A DNA stretch of 64,000 bases, taken from contig NC_056752.1 in assembly GCF_018687715.1 (NCBI RefSeq), forward strand, positions 6,440,501-6,504,500. Reading direction: 5' to 3'. Shown here piece after piece: positions 33,709 through 44,317 of this stretch. How positions within the stretch are numbered: the stretch's first letter is position 1; every line of letters starts with the position of its first letter. A program made the translations under genes and the position numbers. Source of the stretch: Carya illinoinensis (taxonomy: Eukaryota > Streptophyta > Magnoliopsida > Fagales > Juglandaceae). The notes beneath the pieces are model-generated. The model was not told the DNA's origin. It searched no databases and saw nothing but the letters and a program-made list of their open reading frames with translations.

Positions 33709-36700
33709 ATGATTCTCCTTAGTTGGAACTCCCGTGGGCTTGGAAACCAACGAGAAGTTTGAGCTCTCCCTGAGTTAGTCAGGGAGGAAGGTCCCAAGGT
33801 CTTGTTTTTACAAAAGACCAAGTTACAAGATAAGGAAATGGAAAAACTGAAATATAGGCTAAGGTATGAGAATTGTTTGGCAATAAACAGTGAGGAGAGG
33901 AGTGGTGGTCTTGCTTTATTATGGAGGAATGATGTTAGTTTGGACATTAAAAATTACTCTAAGAGTCACATCCATGCTTCCATTCAGGATTCTTCAACTG
34001 ATTGTGAACCTTGGTATTTTACTGGGGTGTATGGTCAACCTGAGGCTAGTAGGAGACATGAAACTTGGAGCCTTTTACGATCCATAAAAGTCCCAAGTGA
34101 TCAAGGATGGCTTTTGATGGGAGATTTCAATGAGGTGCTAAGTATTAATGAAAAAACTGGTGGAAGAGCAAGAACTGATAGACAAATGCAGGAGTTTCAT
34201 GAAGTGCTTGATGATTGTGGTTTGTTGGACCTGGGGTATATTGGCAATCCTTTCACCTGGTGTAATAAAAGGGTACCTGAGCAAAGCATAAGTGAAAGAC
34301 TGGATCGGGGACTAGCTAACCTTAAATGGAAGACCTTTTATCCTATGGCTAGTGTCAGTCATGGTAGTGTGACATACTCTGATCATGTGCCAATCAAGTT
34401 TCAGTTGCAAAATGACAGATATCAAAGTAGGGGAAAAAAGCTATTCCATTTTGAGGCCATGTGGGTGGAGGATAAAAGTTGCAAACCACTTATTGAGAAG
34501 GCTTGGGTTAGTACTACTGGGGAGAGAACTATGGTGGGAGTCATGAAACAGATTCAGAAATGTGGTGAACATCTAGCAAAGTGGAACCAAGCTAGCTTTG
34601 GTAATGTGCAGAAAAAGCTAAGAAAGGCAAAGGAACATTTAAAAAGGCTTGAGGACTCTGATCCTAGGGGTCATAGAATACATGATTTAAAGAAAGCTAG
34701 AATGGAGGTTTAGACTTGGTTGGAAAGACAGGAAATAATGTGGAGACAAAGGTCAAGGGCCCTATGGTTGACTGAGGGGGATAGAAATACAAGTTTTTTC
34801 CACCACAAAGCATCACAGAGAAAAGCTAAGAATATGATAAAAGGCATAAGGGATGAGATTGGCAATTGGCAAGTGGATGAAGCAAGAGATGAAGTTATCC
34901 TGAATTATTTCGAGAAGCTTTTCACATCTTCAACACAAAGAGGCAGTATGCAGTTTTTAGATGCTTTGAAGGGTAGAGTTACAGATGAGATGAAGCAAAG
35001 ACTAGAGATGGAGTTTGTTGCAACTGAAGTTGAAGTAGCTTTAAAGGAGATGAATCCAACAAAGGCACCTGGTCCAGATGGTATGGCTCCTATTTTTTTT
35101 CAAAAATATTGGTCTATTGTTGGCAAGGATGTTACTCAAGCTGTTTTAAATGCGTTGAATACTGGCAGTTTTCCTTTACTATTAAACCACACATATGTGA
35201 CTCTGATTCCAAAGAAAAAAAAGGCTGAGTTGGTTTCTGATTTTAGGCCAATTAGCCTATGCAATGTTATCTATAAATTGGTGTCAAAGGTTATTGCAAA
35301 CAGATTAAAGGCAATTCTTCCTAAGTTGATTTCTGGTTCACAATGTGCCTTTGTTCATGGAAGGTTAATCACAGATAATGTGCTAATTGCCTATGAGTTA
35401 GTGCACTTTCTTCGAAGGAAAAGGCAAGAAAGGAATGGGTTCATGTCTTTAAAACTTGATATGAGTAAGGCCTATGATCGAATAGAGTGAGACTTCTTGG
35501 AAACAATTATGAACAAGATGGGATTTGGTGTTAAATGGACCAATTTGTTGATGCTTTGTGTGAGATCTATCTCATTCTCTATTTTGGTGAATGGGGAGCC
35601 TAAAGTTCCAATTTATCCCTCCAGAGGGTTAAGGCAAGGGGATCTCATATCCCCTTATCTATTCCTTCTCTGCACTGAAGGCCTTATCTCTCTTCTTCAG
35701 AAAGCTGATGTCAAAGATGTAGTGGAGGGGATCTGTGTTTGTAGAGGTGCTCCAAAGCTCAATCATCTTATGTTTTGTAGGGCCACATCACAAACAAATA
35801 GAAACATTCTTCATCTATTGGAAGTATATGAACAAGCTTCAGGTCAAATGGTGAATAAGGAAAAAACTTCTATGGTCTTTAGCAAGAATGTCTTCACTAA
35901 TACCAAAGCTGAGATTATGCAGTTTTGGGGTGTCCAACAGCATCAAAACTATGATAAGTACTTGGGTCTGCCTCCCATGGTGGGTAGAGGAAAAATATCA
36001 AGCTTTCTCTGGGTTGCTAAACAAAGTGTGGACTAAGTTACAAGAGTGGAAGGAAAAGCTGTTATCTCAAGGGGGTAAAGAGGTGCTCATTAAAGCAGTA
36101 GCCCTCTCTATCCCAACTTACACTATGAGTTGCTTTAAATTGCCTGCTTCCTTGTGTTCTAAGTTGGAAAGTTTGATAGCAAGATTTTGGTGGGGGCAAA
36201 AGAAGGAGTAAAACAAAATCAGCTGGGTTAGTTGGAGAAAGATGTGTAAGTCAAAGATGCATGGGGGTATGGGTTTTAAGGATTTAAGGACATTTAACTT
36301 GGCCCTCTTAGCTAAGCAGGGTTGGCGTATCCTTAAGGAGGAAAGCTTGCTGTTACATAAAATCAATAAAGCTAGATATTTTCCTTCAACAAGTTTCAAA
36401 GAGGCCAAGTTAGGAGCAAACCCTTCTTTTGTGTGGAGGGGCATATGGGAAGCTAAGAAATACCTACTGCAAGGGTGCAAGTGGAGGGTTGGAAATGGAA
36501 AGGCCATTAATATATGGTTTGACTTTTGGCTACCAAATCATAAGTTGGTGCCAGTTTCAGATTCAATTTCCCAAACTTAGTTAAATGGGAAGGTCTCTAA
36601 GTTGATAGATGATAGAACCAGAAGATGGGATATGGAGAAGGTTAGAAGATGTCTACCTCTAAGGGAAGCTGAAGAAGTGCTACATATGGTGTTAGCTTCT

Positions 36701-37704
36701 AATAGCAAGCCTGATGATCTGGTGCGGGAACATGAAAAAAATGGTCAATTTAGTGTTAGAAGTGCTTACAGGCTATTCATGTCTGTTGCTGAAGATATTT
36801 AAGAAGGTGAGGTATCATTTCGAGAGGAAAAGAAAACAGTGTGGTGGAAAATATGGAAAATGCAGGTTCCTACTCGAGTGAAGATATTTGTGTGAGGGTG
36901 TGTAAGATTGGGTTACCATCATTAAAGAACTTGCTGGTAAAAAAAGTGGTGACAGAAACTATATGTCCATGGTGTAAAGGGGAAGAAGAGGATATAAATC
37001 ATACCCTGCTCAATTGTGTAAGCTTCAAGGATGCATTATTGGCTCAGCTCAGATTCTTGCAGAATATCCAAGGTCAGTTAGACTTTGTTCAGATTATGAC
37101 TCAGCTGGCATCAAGGAATAGAGAGGGGGAGATGGAACAACTGGCTCTATGCTCATGGGGGTTATGGAACAGAAGAAATAAACTACTATATGAACAGCAA
37201 AAGTTGTCTCCTCAACAAGTATTGGATCATGCCTTTTCATTACAGCAAGAACATAAATCAGCAATAGCATAGCAGGGAAAGGGAATGAAGCCAAATTGCA
37301 GCTGGATACCTTCACACGTGGGGGTCTTAAAGCTTAACATTGATGGTGCTATTTTTTAGGATCAATGCAGCTCGGGTGTAGGCATGGTTCTTAGAGATGA
37401 GGGAGGTCAAGTGATTTTTACAGCAAGTAAACCAGAACATGAAGTGACTGATCCTATGGAAATAGAATTCTTGGCAGTGTTGAGGGGACTCCAAGTTTGC
37501 TTGCCTTTGAGAATTAATGAGTTGGAGGTGGAAAGTGATTCATTATTGGTGGTACAAGAGCTTACTACTGACCAGGAATCTATATCTATATGGGGGAATT
37601 TGGTTTTTGAGATTAGGAGGCTACTGCAAAGGTTTCCTAAGGCTTCTGGTCAGCATAGAGGTCGTATGGCCAATGCTGTGGCCCATTGTTTGGCTAAACA
37701 TTCA
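33709..37704 (+). pseudogene. LINE ORF2: endonuclease, RT (active site deleted), RNase H
   Basis: Starts at 33709 (MILLSWNSRGLGN). The AP endonuclease domain keeps GDFNEV and SDHVPIKF. The RT part keeps APGPDGMAP, FRPISLCNVIYKLVSK and LKLDMSKAYDR. At the catalytic loop the sequence runs LNHLMF directly into CRATSQ at 35775/35776, so the expected A-D-D-containing heptapeptide is gone in frame. Stops occur at 33760, 34711 and 35488 in the main frame, a one-base frameshift near 35990 (A run), then further stops (36209, 36578). RNase H lies at 37330-37704 (LNIDGAIF, EVESDSLLVVQ). It is not able to produce an active enzyme. Confidence 0.85.
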
Positions 37705-37840
37705 TGACATATAGATGATCTAGTGATTTGGTGGAACTCTTTTTTAAAATTTGTTTCTCAAGTCATTTGGCATGATGCTTTGATGTAATTGGTTGATTTT
37801 GATGAATAAAACAAGTTCTTATGTTGATCAAAAAAACAAA

Positions 37841-37856
37841 AAAAAACAAATTATAT
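37841..37856. repeat. Target site duplication of LINE, 3' side
   Basis: AAAAAACAAATTATAT, identical to 32150-32165. Confidence 0.75.
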
Positions 37857-38600
37857 TACAGGTCATAGGGTATAATTTACTCACCAGACTCTCAAACTCA
37901 CATTTGCCTAACCAACAAAAGCTTATGCATATCAACAGCCAATAAGTAGTGAATATCAAAAGGGGAAAAATGGATTAAAACTAAAAGGTGCAGAATGTGT
38001 TTAACCATTATATGTAATCTTGAAAAATAATTAAATAAAACAGAAAGAGATTGGAAAGTAAAGTTATAAGTATAAGACGGTACCAATTTATTGCATATAT
38101 TGTTCAGTATATGTCGACAAATATAATTAAATATCAGTTCTTGCAACCTACCAATTTTATAAGTAAAACAAAAAATATTTGAAATATTATAGAATAAATA
38201 ATAAGAAGTAAAATGCGTTTGACAATATTCCACTTGAAGAAAAAAAATTTCCAGAATAATTGGACCTCTTCACTCTTTGCAAATAAACGGATTGAAACTT
38301 GTTAAAGTGTTAAACGGTTTGCTGGTTTATAAGGTGTACATATTAAACTGGTTTGTAGCAAATCAACAACCATATCAGGCTTCAATTTTCAAAGGGGTTG
38401 AAAATGAATGGAGTGTTTGAAAACTATCTGAGGCAATCTGTTGAAACTAATCAATAAAAATCTTTTATTCATAATTTGTCTTTTTCTTTATGAGTAATTA
38501 TTCTTGATTTGCCTACGCACCTATAAAGCATAAAAGCAAGTTAGATCTGCTTTTGTCAGTACCTTAGTCACCCTCGGTAAACCATACCCAATTACTGGCT
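37857..38600. other. Intergenic, AT-rich
   Basis: No supported feature. The minus frame 37898-38233 is A/T-driven and has no domain. Confidence 0.4.
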
Positions 38601-39560
38601 AAATCACGTTACAACCATTTCATTTGGGGATGAAAATGATTTGCACTTTCCCGGCACTTTAAAAGAATAACAGTAGGACTGTAGAGACCCTTGGCTCCAC
38701 CTTCATCAAATTTCGTAGATGTCTGATGATATAGAGGATCCACCGAAAATGCAACTAAAACATAAGGAATACAAATCAGAAATTCAAAGAGGAAAACAGA
38801 TGAGAAAACGGAGGGTTAGAAGGAGGATCTGCAGAAGCACTTGCATGAGTTTCTAATGCCATGTAATCAAAAACCCCACCTTCCTCTCGGAATTTTTCTT
38901 AGAATGAGTCCTGTCCAGCCCATTATCAACATTGCTTCCATCTGGAACAGTTTCTGTTACAAAAGCATAATGATAGGAATCTAAGCAAAGTGCTGAAGCA
39001 TAGATCTCTCTTCGCCAAAAAATGCTGAATTTAGTACATAACATGAAGTGATAAAAAATTAGTAGATAACATTAATGTGTTAAAAGACGTTGTATAGATA
39101 CTTCTGATATCGCATTGAGAGATTTAATACGAAGTGCAATTCAGCAATACTCTTAATGACCAAGTTACCATTTTACTCGACTACAACTAAACTTGATTAG
39201 TCGATACATCAATTGACTATGTGAAAACAAACGGAACCAAATTATGATTGAACATTAACTATAGCCCTCAGCCAACGTTGTTCATCTTCTATGCCAGCTC
39301 GACTGATCCCACCCAAGATCTTTTATGCCTCTCTGAGTGCACCGCATCCACCCTAGCAGAGTGAATCTTCACCCCTGCCTCCAAAGCATTTCAAAATTTT
39401 TGAAAATTATTCTCTGCGTTGTTTTCTGCTTCAGCTTTGATAACCTCACTAAGATGATCTATAAGAGCCGATATTCCATTTCTACAATTAATGGCATTAA
39501 CTATTCACAAAATTTTGCAAGAATGAAATCTGAGAACATCAACCCGTAAAGAGTAGAGAA
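38600..39560 (-). pseudogene. Relic of a condensin subunit CAP-H (barren) gene
   Basis: Minus-strand fragments match the plant CAP-H pattern as I remember it. 39560-39280 reads NAINCRN…LIDHLSEVIKAEAENNAE, then LEAGVKIHSARVDAVHSE, and after a frame change ILGGISRAGIEDEQ. 39040-38850 reads VPDGSNVDNGLDRTHSKKN. 38760-38610 reads VAFSVDPLYHQTSTKFDEGG with GAKGL, then, out of frame, KVPGKCKSFSSPNE. Non-coding spacers between the pieces look like introns, so this is a copied gene segment rather than a processed mRNA copy. CAP-H is the kleisin subunit of condensin, acting in chromosome condensation. The rest of the gene is absent, and an in-frame stop and frame shifts are visible. Confidence 0.6.
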
Positions 39561-40117
39561 AATCGATATAGAAACTTTACTCTTTTTGATTTTGAAATAT
39601 ATAAATATGGATAGATTTTGAAATCAAAATCTTTACACAATCTTTACCCTGCGTAATCAACATAAAGAGCAAAATCAACACAAATCTTTACACAAACTTC
39701 CACAAAAAGTTCTACAAATTTAGAAATCATCTCTGCAAGATTTTTATGATTTCGATTTCGAGTTATGCTTTTGTCAAATTAGATGAAATCAGAGAAAATC
39801 AGAAATCACTAATCCTTCGTACGCCCATCCATACCTCTGTCTCCTTGACCGTTCATCGTGTCCGTTGGATAGAAGCATAATGCTGGCTATGGGGTTCCCC
39901 TCCCGTCAATGTTCAAGTACTTTAGAGGCCTTCATGAGCGCATCGTTCGGGTAAGTTCTATTCCCGATACAACCCATAGCCTCGATGATCTTTCTCACCA
40001 ATCTCCGACCTTTCGCAGAGTAGAGGCGAGGATGAGATGGGTTCAAAGATTCGAGATATGTTGCTTTCCAGGAAGTCGACGGAGAGAGATGATGATATTC
40101 CAAAAAGGATGATTTTT
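39561..40117. other. Intergenic, possibly more host-gene debris
   Basis: The minus frame at 40184-39906 (GRRLVRKIIEAMG and CIGNRTYPNDALMKASKVLE) is of protein-like composition but was not recognised and does not match CAP-H. The rest is AT-rich. Confidence 0.3.
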
Positions 40118-40294
40118 TAAGGGAAAAGTATTTGCAAGTACACTTGTGTATTAATATGTGCGTCAATTTATTATGATTGGTCAAAAAGTAGATTTTATTG
40201 AAAATAATACTAATTTAAATTTTAAATATGAAAAAATCAGTATTGATACGCAGATTAGTACGTGACTTTGTTTGTATATAGTAAAACTCTTTTT
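40118..40294. repeat. MITE-like repeat, copy 1
   Basis: It includes GTGTATTAATATGTGCGTCA … ATTGGTCAAAAAGTAGATTT … CAGTATTGATACGCAGATTA. The two ends are partly inverted copies of each other. A second copy follows at 40455-40635 in the same orientation. Confidence 0.55.
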
Positions 40295-40454
40295 TAAGCA
40301 GCTTTTGAGCGCGCCACTAGACCATTTGTTTTGAAGCATGTCAACAAACCATTGCACGGTTTGCAAAGTAACCATCGCTTGACTTTGCATTTACAGTTCG
40401 TCTAGGTACAAGCATTTGGCGGACCAATCCGCGAACCAAGCTGATGTGGCAGTA

Positions 40455-40635
40455 TTTTTTTTTTAAAAAAATCTAGTTGTAAATATAATTGTGTATTAAT
40501 ATGTACATCAATTTATTGTAATTGGTCAAAAAGTAGATTTTATTAAAAATAATACTAATTAAAATTTTAAATATAAAGGAATCAGTATTAATACGCAAAT
40601 TAGTACGTAACTTTATTTGTATGTAGTAAGATTTT
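40455..40635. repeat. MITE-like repeat, copy 2
   Basis: Direct copy of 40118-40294. After each copy comes a related segment (CTAGGTACAAGC.TTTGG…GATGTGGCAG near 40402-40450, CTAGTTACAAGGGTTGGTAC near 40658-40712), so a larger unit was duplicated. Confidence 0.55.
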
Positions 40636-40714
40636 TTTTTATTAAGAAAAAAACAATTCTGCTAGTTACAAGGGTTGGTACACCAAACCGCGTACCGACG
40701 TTGATCTGGCATTT

Positions 40715-41080
40715 CAATTAAAACCAAAAAACAAAAGAAATGAAATTAAAACAAAACAAAAGAAATTAAAAATAAATGAAGAAAACAAAAACAAAAATGA
40801 AGAAGGTCCTCTATCTCGCGATGGCCTGTAAGTAAGGTCTTTTAGCAAGAAAAAAACCAGCCAACCACGGTGGAGAGACTTACAAATTGAATTATTCAGC
40901 AGACCAAATCCTAAAGAGTAGCCCTGCAACTGCTAAAAACTCCATTGCAGCAGCCACCTGAAAAAACCACTATCTAACCCACTACCATGGACAAAAGGAT
41001 TAACCAAGAAAATAAAAAAAATAAAAAATACAAAGCCTGCAATTGGAGACTGAGGAATATCAACATGGAAATGGAAATTA
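40715..41080. other. Intergenic, A-rich
   Basis: A-rich low-complexity sequence (40721-40800) and unclassified DNA. The minus frame 40714-40929 is a product of the A-rich tract. Confidence 0.35.
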
Positions 41081-41113
41081 AGCTAAAATAGATGCCCAAT
41101 TAATCTCGTATGA

Positions 41114-41311
41114 ATGGTACTTTCGCAACGATACGAGCGGGAACCATCGCAATTGTGCAAGTTCGATCAAGTGGAGATGGATTTTCTCCAAACCGTTGGC
41201 AGTCGGGCCCACAACGACTCTGATTCATCCTCCGTCATCGATTTCCACCAGCCTTCAACCCGAAAACTGCTCGACCTTGACCTCAATCTTCCTTCGGCAG
41301 TGGTTGCCTGA
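41114..41311 (+). pseudogene. C-terminal tail of an ERF-like repressor with EAR motif
   Basis: The frame encodes MDFLQTVGSRA, a Ser/Asp-rich patch (NDSDSSSVIDF) and near its end LLDLDLNLPS, an EAR-type repression motif (LxLxL / DLNxxP). This arrangement is typical of the C terminus of class II ERF transcription factors. No AP2 DNA-binding domain is found in the bases upstream, so it is a fragment. A C2H2 zinc-finger repressor tail is an alternative. The ATG at 41114 is probably not the original start. Confidence 0.45.
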
Positions 41312-41739
41312 TTTCTTCAAATTCTAACTGATTGCAGGTGAAGATCTGAGTTTTCCAGACATTAAATTCAGTATCCGAGTTTATTTCTTAGTTTTTTACC
41401 TTTGTTTTGGGTTTCGATCAAGGTAGAAAGTGGATCTCATTAGTTTGGAGAACGCTAGCTGACTTGTTGAACGAATTTAATTGCCAATGATGACTACTCC
41501 GTCTTTGTACATAGATAACCAAGATCTCCCTTATTTTTGCAACTGAGGCATCTATCTAGACTTCTCACTATTGTTCAGCCATTTTGCAACTGAGCTTTGA
41601 TTTGCTTTGCATTTTTGTTTTTCTATCTTGACAGGAATTTTCAGAGCACGAAAACGAACCGTTTCATTAAAAGAAAACTCCATGTCATTTGGTCGGTGCA
41701 CTTTGGTGCACAACAACGCCTGGAAGAAGACTTTTCGTA
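41312..41739 (+). other. Flank leading into the NLR relic
   Basis: Possible 3' trailer of the ERF-like fragment, then sequence whose last part (CGTACTTTGATT before 41748) continues across the hAT element into NLR 3' exon homology. The region contains TTGACAG|GAATTTTCAG, which may be the old splice acceptor of the NLR exon. Confidence 0.35.
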
Positions 41740-41747
41740 CTTTGATT
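41740..41747. repeat. Target site duplication of hAT element, left
   Basis: CTTTGATT, identical to 44310-44317. Eight bases is the duplication length of hAT transposons. Confidence 0.8.
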
Positions 41748-44309
41748 TAGGGGTGTTCAAATTTTCAAAAATTCCGACTCCGACCGAATTCCGTTCCTAC
41801 TCCGACTCCGGCGCCGAAGTCGGAATATTCGGAACACGGAGGCGGAATCGGAAGCACTCCGAAAATGAGGTCGGAGGTCGGAGTCAGAGTCGGAGCCCCC
41901 GTGGGCTCCGAACTCTGACTCCGAACTCCGACCTTTTTTTTTTTCTATAAAAACAAAGATTCTCAAAACGACGTCGTTTTGAATCTGCCCCCCCCCCCCC
42001 CCCGGGCAACTTAAACGACGACGTCGGATGTTCCTTGAAATTGGAACGGCGTCGTTTGCTTAGTGAATTAAAACCCTTGGGGGCCGGGGCAATGCCCCTT
42101 TCTTCTTCATTTTGATTTCCGTCTTCCAGTTCCAGTTCCCGATTCCTTGCTCAGCGATTCAGCCGCCGACCCTCCCCTTTCTTCTTCTCCATTCTTCTTC
42201 ATTTCATCTTCCGGTTCCCTTCTTTTGTTTTTCGTGCCGCCTTCAAATTTCAAAAGGGTCGAAAGTCGAAACTGTGCTGCTGCCCAGTGCCCACGGCGCC
42301 GTCTGGTACAGAATCATTGTGCCGCTACCAAAGGCGCCACGCCTCACTCCTCAATACTCCGACCGAAATTACATCCACTTAGGGTTAGTAATTAGTATTT
42401 TATTTATCTTATTTATTCTCATAGTATGTGAATTTAAATTTGTCCAGAATTTATTTGGTACTTATTCTCTGAAATAATTTCTCTTTGGATCTCTCCGTGA
42501 CAAATGATTTTAATTTGGTACTTAAGAGGGTCTTAGCTCCTAGAAGTTACTAGCCCATATATTAATTTGAAGATTTTTAACTTTACAAATGCATGCATCT
42601 AAATCATCCTTGCTACCCTCGCATACATTGAATCAAGTATAATTCCAATGAGGTCTATTTGGTTGTCCTACAGAATTTGAATGAGCCTCTCATATTGTTG
42701 TCAAGGACCTAACAGACATACATCATTTTTAATCCGTCTGTTTAAAATAAAAAATGATTAACCATCAGGAACTTAAGTATGCTTTGCTGGAACCTGCAGG
42801 AAAGGGGTTTGGTGCGCCAGACACACATGATTGGACTAGTGTGGGGCACTTTGTGAGATTTTTACAAGTTTTTTATGATATGACTATGCGGATATCTGGA
42901 TCTGCATATACAACTGCAAACTTATTCTTCAATGAGCTCTCAGAGCTTCACTACCACTTGCAAGAAGGTTGTACGGGTTCATGCGGATTATTATTTGGTA
43001 TGGCTATAAGGATGCAGGCCAAATATGATAAATATTGGGGGGATGTTGAGAAAATAAATAAATTACTTTTTGTGGCTGTGATCCTTGACCCCCGATATAA
43101 GTTGGCCTTGATAGAATTTTGGGCAAATTCCACAATGGGGGCAGTGAAGGCTGCACGGTTTATTATAGCGCTTAAAAGGGATCTTGATGACTTATATTCT
43201 CACTACAACAATAGTGGTCAGCCTTCATCCGCAATAGGCACCTCACACTCGAGGCCGACACCTCTATTCGATGACCGTAGCTCAGATGACTCATTAAATC
43301 CACCTTGTCGAGGTTATAATATTATGAATCAGTATCATCAGCTCGTTGCAACGATGAATATTATGCAGTGTACTTCTGAGATTGAACGGTATTTTATGGA
43401 AGAGGTCGAGGCACCTAGCGATTCATTTCAGCTTTTAACTTGGTGGAAGGTTAATTCCACCAAGTATCAGATCCTTTCTCGTATTGCCCGAGATGTGATG
43501 GCCATTCCAATCACTACGGTTGCCTCTGAGTCAGCATTTAGCACTGGAGGTCAAGTATTGGATTCTTACCGGAGTTCATTGTCACCGTTAACTATGGAGA
43601 CCCTCGTTTGCACACAGAATTGGTTAAGTGATACGCCCATTGGACTAGATACCATTGGCTTTGATCCTGATAGCTATAAGCTTGAATCGGGTAACTTTAT
43701 TTGAGTATTTCAATTGATTTATTTAATTTTTTTTATGATTTCATAAATTTATTAACCTTATACTTTTTATGATTTCATAGATATAATTGTGAACCCTAGC
43801 ATACTTGCCGATGACTGATACTTGGAGTGTGGCTAAGTTGATAAACTTGCGATTAAAAAATATTGGTCAGAAATTATAATCATTTTTTTCTGAATCATTT
43901 TTTTTCTGAATCATTTTTTTTTCTTTTTATTGATTGTGACTTTTTATTTTAATTTCAGTTATCACCAACGACAAACCACCATATATTGGAAGATGTTTTG
44001 GAGCACCTCTGTAATCTGTATTGGAAGATGTATTGGAAGATGTTTTTATTTTGGTATTGGAAGATGTATTTAAACTATTATCAATGTTTTGGACAATTGT
44101 ATAAGAGTTTCTTAAAGATGTAATATGTATTATATATCTATATCACTTTTTTTTTTTAGAACTCGGAATCGGAATCGGGCGGAGGTCAGAGCCCGACTCT
44201 GATCGGAATCTATCGGAATTTCGATCGGAGTTCGGAACTCTGACTCCTTAACGGAGTCGGAGGTCGGAAATCGCGATTCCGACTCCGTTGGAGTCGGAGC
44301 CCAGGCCTA
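41748..44309 (+). mobile_element. hAT transposon (2.56 kb) inserted in an NLR relic
   Basis: The ends are TAGGGGTG … CAGGCCTA, short imperfect inverted repeats, flanked by a perfect 8-bp duplication. The subterminal regions (41765-41935 and 44160-44300) are dense in CCGACTCCG / CGGAGTCGG motifs, as expected for transposase-binding subterminal repeats. The interior carries a partial transposase. There is also a perfect palindrome AAAACGACGTCGTTTT (41966-41981) and a run of about 15 C (41988-42003). The small frames 42112-42477 and 42147-42395 are not recognised. Confidence 0.85.
42754..43704 (+). CDS. hAT transposase, C-terminal part (RNase H-like and hAT dimerisation)
   Basis: The 316-residue frame has no stop. 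Its first half matches the RICESLEEPER-type RNase-H-like region (LEPAGKGFGAPDTHDW, VILDPRYKL). The end is a clear hAT dimerisation domain (LTWWKVNSTKYQILSRIARD, then IPITTVASESAFSTGG). The N-terminal BED zinc finger and the first catalytic segment are absent upstream, and the ATG at 42754 may not be the true start. With the DNA-binding part missing, the element is unlikely to move by itself. Confidence 0.8.
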   Translation: MINHQELKYALLEPAGKGFGAPDTHDWTSVGHFVRFLQVFYDMTMRISGSAYTTANLFFNELSELHYHLQEGCTGSCGLLFGMAIRMQAKYDKYWGDVEKINKLLFVAVILDPRYKLALIEFWANSTMGAVKAARFIIALKRDLDDLYSHYNNSGQPSSAIGTSHSRPTPLFDDRSSDDSLNPPCRGYNIMNQYHQLVATMNIMQCTSEIERYFMEEVEAPSDSFQLLTWWKVNSTKYQILSRIARDVMAIPITTVASESAFSTGGQVLDSYRSSLSPLTMETLVCTQNWLSDTPIGLDTIGFDPDSYKLESGNFI

Positions 44310-44317
44310 CTTTGATT
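44310..44317. repeat. Target site duplication of hAT element, right
   Basis: CTTTGATT, the exact match to 41740-41747. Confidence 0.8.

Larger units (their letters stand above)
32166..37840 (+). mobile_element. Full-length, inactivated L1-type LINE (5.7 kb)
   Basis: Bounded by a perfect 16-bp target duplication and ending in an A-rich tail (ATCAAAAAAACAAA). A 5' leader of about 130 bases is followed by ORF1 (DUF4283/zinc-knuckle type) and ORF2 (endonuclease, RT, RNase H). Many stops sit where CAG/CAA/CGA or TGG codons are expected, and at least one frameshift is present. The RT active site is deleted. Full length with both duplications makes this a single insertion. Confidence 0.85.

Noticed and set aside
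40906..41311. Possible complete ERF gene
   Set aside because: No AP2 domain in any frame upstream; only the C-terminal tail is visible.
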